Source: a bacterium
GTDB taxonomy: Bacteria > RBG-13-66-14
DNA length: 5,231 bases
Direction: 5' to 3'
Assembly: GCA_021107695.1 (NCBI GenBank)
Contig: JAIOSI010000315.1
Location: 1 to 5,231, forward strand
Positions 4,697 through 5,231 of this stretch are shown here, piece by piece. The notes beneath the pieces are model-generated. The model had not been told where the DNA came from. It searched no databases and saw only the letters and a program-made list of their open reading frames with translations. Position 1 is the stretch's first letter; the number at the start of each line of letters is the position of its first letter. Made by a program: the position numbers and the translations under genes.

Positions 4697-4761
4697 GGGG
4701 GAGTTTGGAGAGTTACTACGTGGGGGATTCCCGCTAGTGATTTACTCGGTGAGACTCCTCC
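4697..4761 (+). promoter_or_regulatory. 65-nt compound hairpin in the rpsD-rpoA spacer
   Basis: The base pairs GGGGGAGT (4697-4704) with ACTCCTCC (4754-4761), with one G-T wobble, extendable by two pairs. The upper arm pairs TTACTA and GTGGG (4713-4718, 4720-4724) with CCCGC and TAGTGA (4730-4740) around a GGATT loop, with a single C bulge. GAG/CTC (4710-4712 with 4745-4747) can bridge the two. There is no T-tract after it, so it is unlikely to be a strong terminator. It begins 11 nt after the rpsD stop and ends 82 nt before rpoA. A processing or attenuation site that separates rpoA output from the ribosomal proteins is plausible. Confidence 0.5.
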
Positions 4762-4779
4762 GTTGCAACACCTGTGGTA

Positions 4780-4814
4780 GCTAAAAACGATTTGCTAAAC
4801 GATTGCTGAAGATT
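4780..4814 (+). repeat. Short tandem degenerate repeat upstream of rpoA
   Basis: GCTAAAAACGATT (4780-4792), GCTAAACGATT (4794-4804) and GCTGAAGATT (4805-4814) are three adjacent variants of one word. AAACGATT recurs exactly at 4785 and 4797, 12 nt apart, close to a single helical turn. They lie 30 to 64 nt before the rpoA ATG. They may be binding sites or just a slipped AT-rich tract. Confidence 0.4.
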
Positions 4815-4843
4815 ACACTTGAGATTGCATTGAAGGTTGGCAG

Positions 4844-5231
4844 ATGATCATCGGCAAAGTTCTGGAAACAGACATCAAGGTTCGCGTTGAAGAGGACGAG
4901 AACAACCCGAGTCGGGCGACTTTCAAAATCCAGCCCCTCTCTTCGGGTTTCGGTACCACCGTGGGCAACGCCCTACGCCGGGTGCTACTCTCCAGTCTTT
5001 CGACCTACGCCACCGTCGGCATCCGGGTAGAGGGAGCCAGCCACGAGTACGACACCCTCGAAGGTGTCGTTGAGGATGTTTCAGACATTATCCTCAACCT
5101 CCGCGACCTGGTCTTCATTGCCGACCCGAACGACGAAACCGTTCACACCGCGCCCCTTCAGCTCGAAGGCCGCTGCATCGCCACCGCCTCCGATCTCCAC
5201 CTTCCACCGACGCTAGGGGTTCTCACCCCCG
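4844..5231 (+). CDS. rpoA: DNA-directed RNA polymerase alpha subunit, N-terminal part (3' end outside window)
   Basis: The alpha dimer is the assembly platform of RNA polymerase and, through its C-terminal domain, contacts promoter DNA and activators. ATG 4844 follows GAAGG (4832-4836) by 7 nt. The frame then stays open for 129 codons to the window end. The diagnostic alpha motif is at residues 31-51, including GFGTTVGNALRRVLLSS (35-51). Its Arg45-Arg46 pair corresponds to E. coli Arg44-Arg45, which are important for core assembly. Next come EGASHEYDTLEGVVEDVSDI (63-82) and ILNLRDL (83-89), standard for the N-terminal domain. The C-terminal domain is not visible. It follows rpsD after an unusually long, structured 158-nt spacer, so its expression may be partly uncoupled from S4. 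In the usual order rplQ would follow. Confidence 0.96.
   Translation, partial: MIIGKVLETDIKVRVEEDENNPSRATFKIQPLSSGFGTTVGNALRRVLLSSLSTYATVGIRVEGASHEYDTLEGVVEDVSDIILNLRDLVFIADPNDETVHTAPLQLEGRCIATASDLHLPPTLGVLTP

Noticed and set aside
5216..5229. GGGGT/ACCCC hairpin near the window end
   Set aside because: It lies inside the rpoA coding frame and is short; no reason to see it as regulatory.

Overview
This window is a stretch of a bacterial chromosome covering the end of the spc operon and the start of the alpha operon of the ribosomal-protein supercluster. All genes lie on the + strand in the order secY (3' part) - adk - map - infA - rpmJ - rpsM - rpsK - rpsD - rpoA (5' part). Every coding region is a housekeeping gene of translation, protein export or transcription. 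I see no mobile element, tRNA, CRISPR array or defence gene. Placing adk and map between secY and infA is common outside the Proteobacteria. The zinc-binding forms of Adk, L36 and S4 and the wording of S13, S11 and IF1 suggest a non-proteobacterial lineage, for example Armatimonadota, the PVC group or another Terrabacteria-like phylum. I cannot assign a phylum by eye. Base composition looks moderately GC-rich, with many C- or G-ending codons.

Layout: 1-724 is the C-terminal half of SecY; 881-1525 adenylate kinase; 1676-2437 methionine aminopeptidase; 2673-2891 IF1; 2949-3062 L36, only 37 residues; 3164-3532 S13; 3579-3965 S11, whose correct start is an ATG with a good Shine-Dalgarno; 4056-4685 S4, starting with TTG; 4844 to the window end is the N-terminal domain of the RNA polymerase alpha subunit. 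Together these genes supply the translocon channel, NDP/ATP balance, N-terminal Met removal, initiation, ribosomal proteins and the transcription scaffold.

The unusual part is the non-coding DNA. The spacers are long for this operon (156, 150, 235, 57, 101, 46, 90 and 158 nt, about a fifth of the window), and most of the longer ones hold clear inverted repeats. The best signals are in the 235-nt map-infA spacer. It has a near-consensus housekeeping promoter (TTGACT - 17 nt - TACAAT) with a perfect dyad filling its spacer. Immediately downstream is a 78-nt imperfect hairpin and then at least one further paired domain before infA, which itself lacks a well-placed Shine-Dalgarno. Other strong structures are an 18-bp AT-rich hairpin before map, a 10-bp perfect hairpin before adk, a 7-bp stem before the S13 ribosome-binding site, and a 65-nt compound hairpin before rpoA. 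These look like a set of cis-regulatory mRNA structures that divide the operon into separately tuned segments. The infA leader is the best candidate for something undescribed. All structures were found by reading base pairs by eye; no folding or database search was run.
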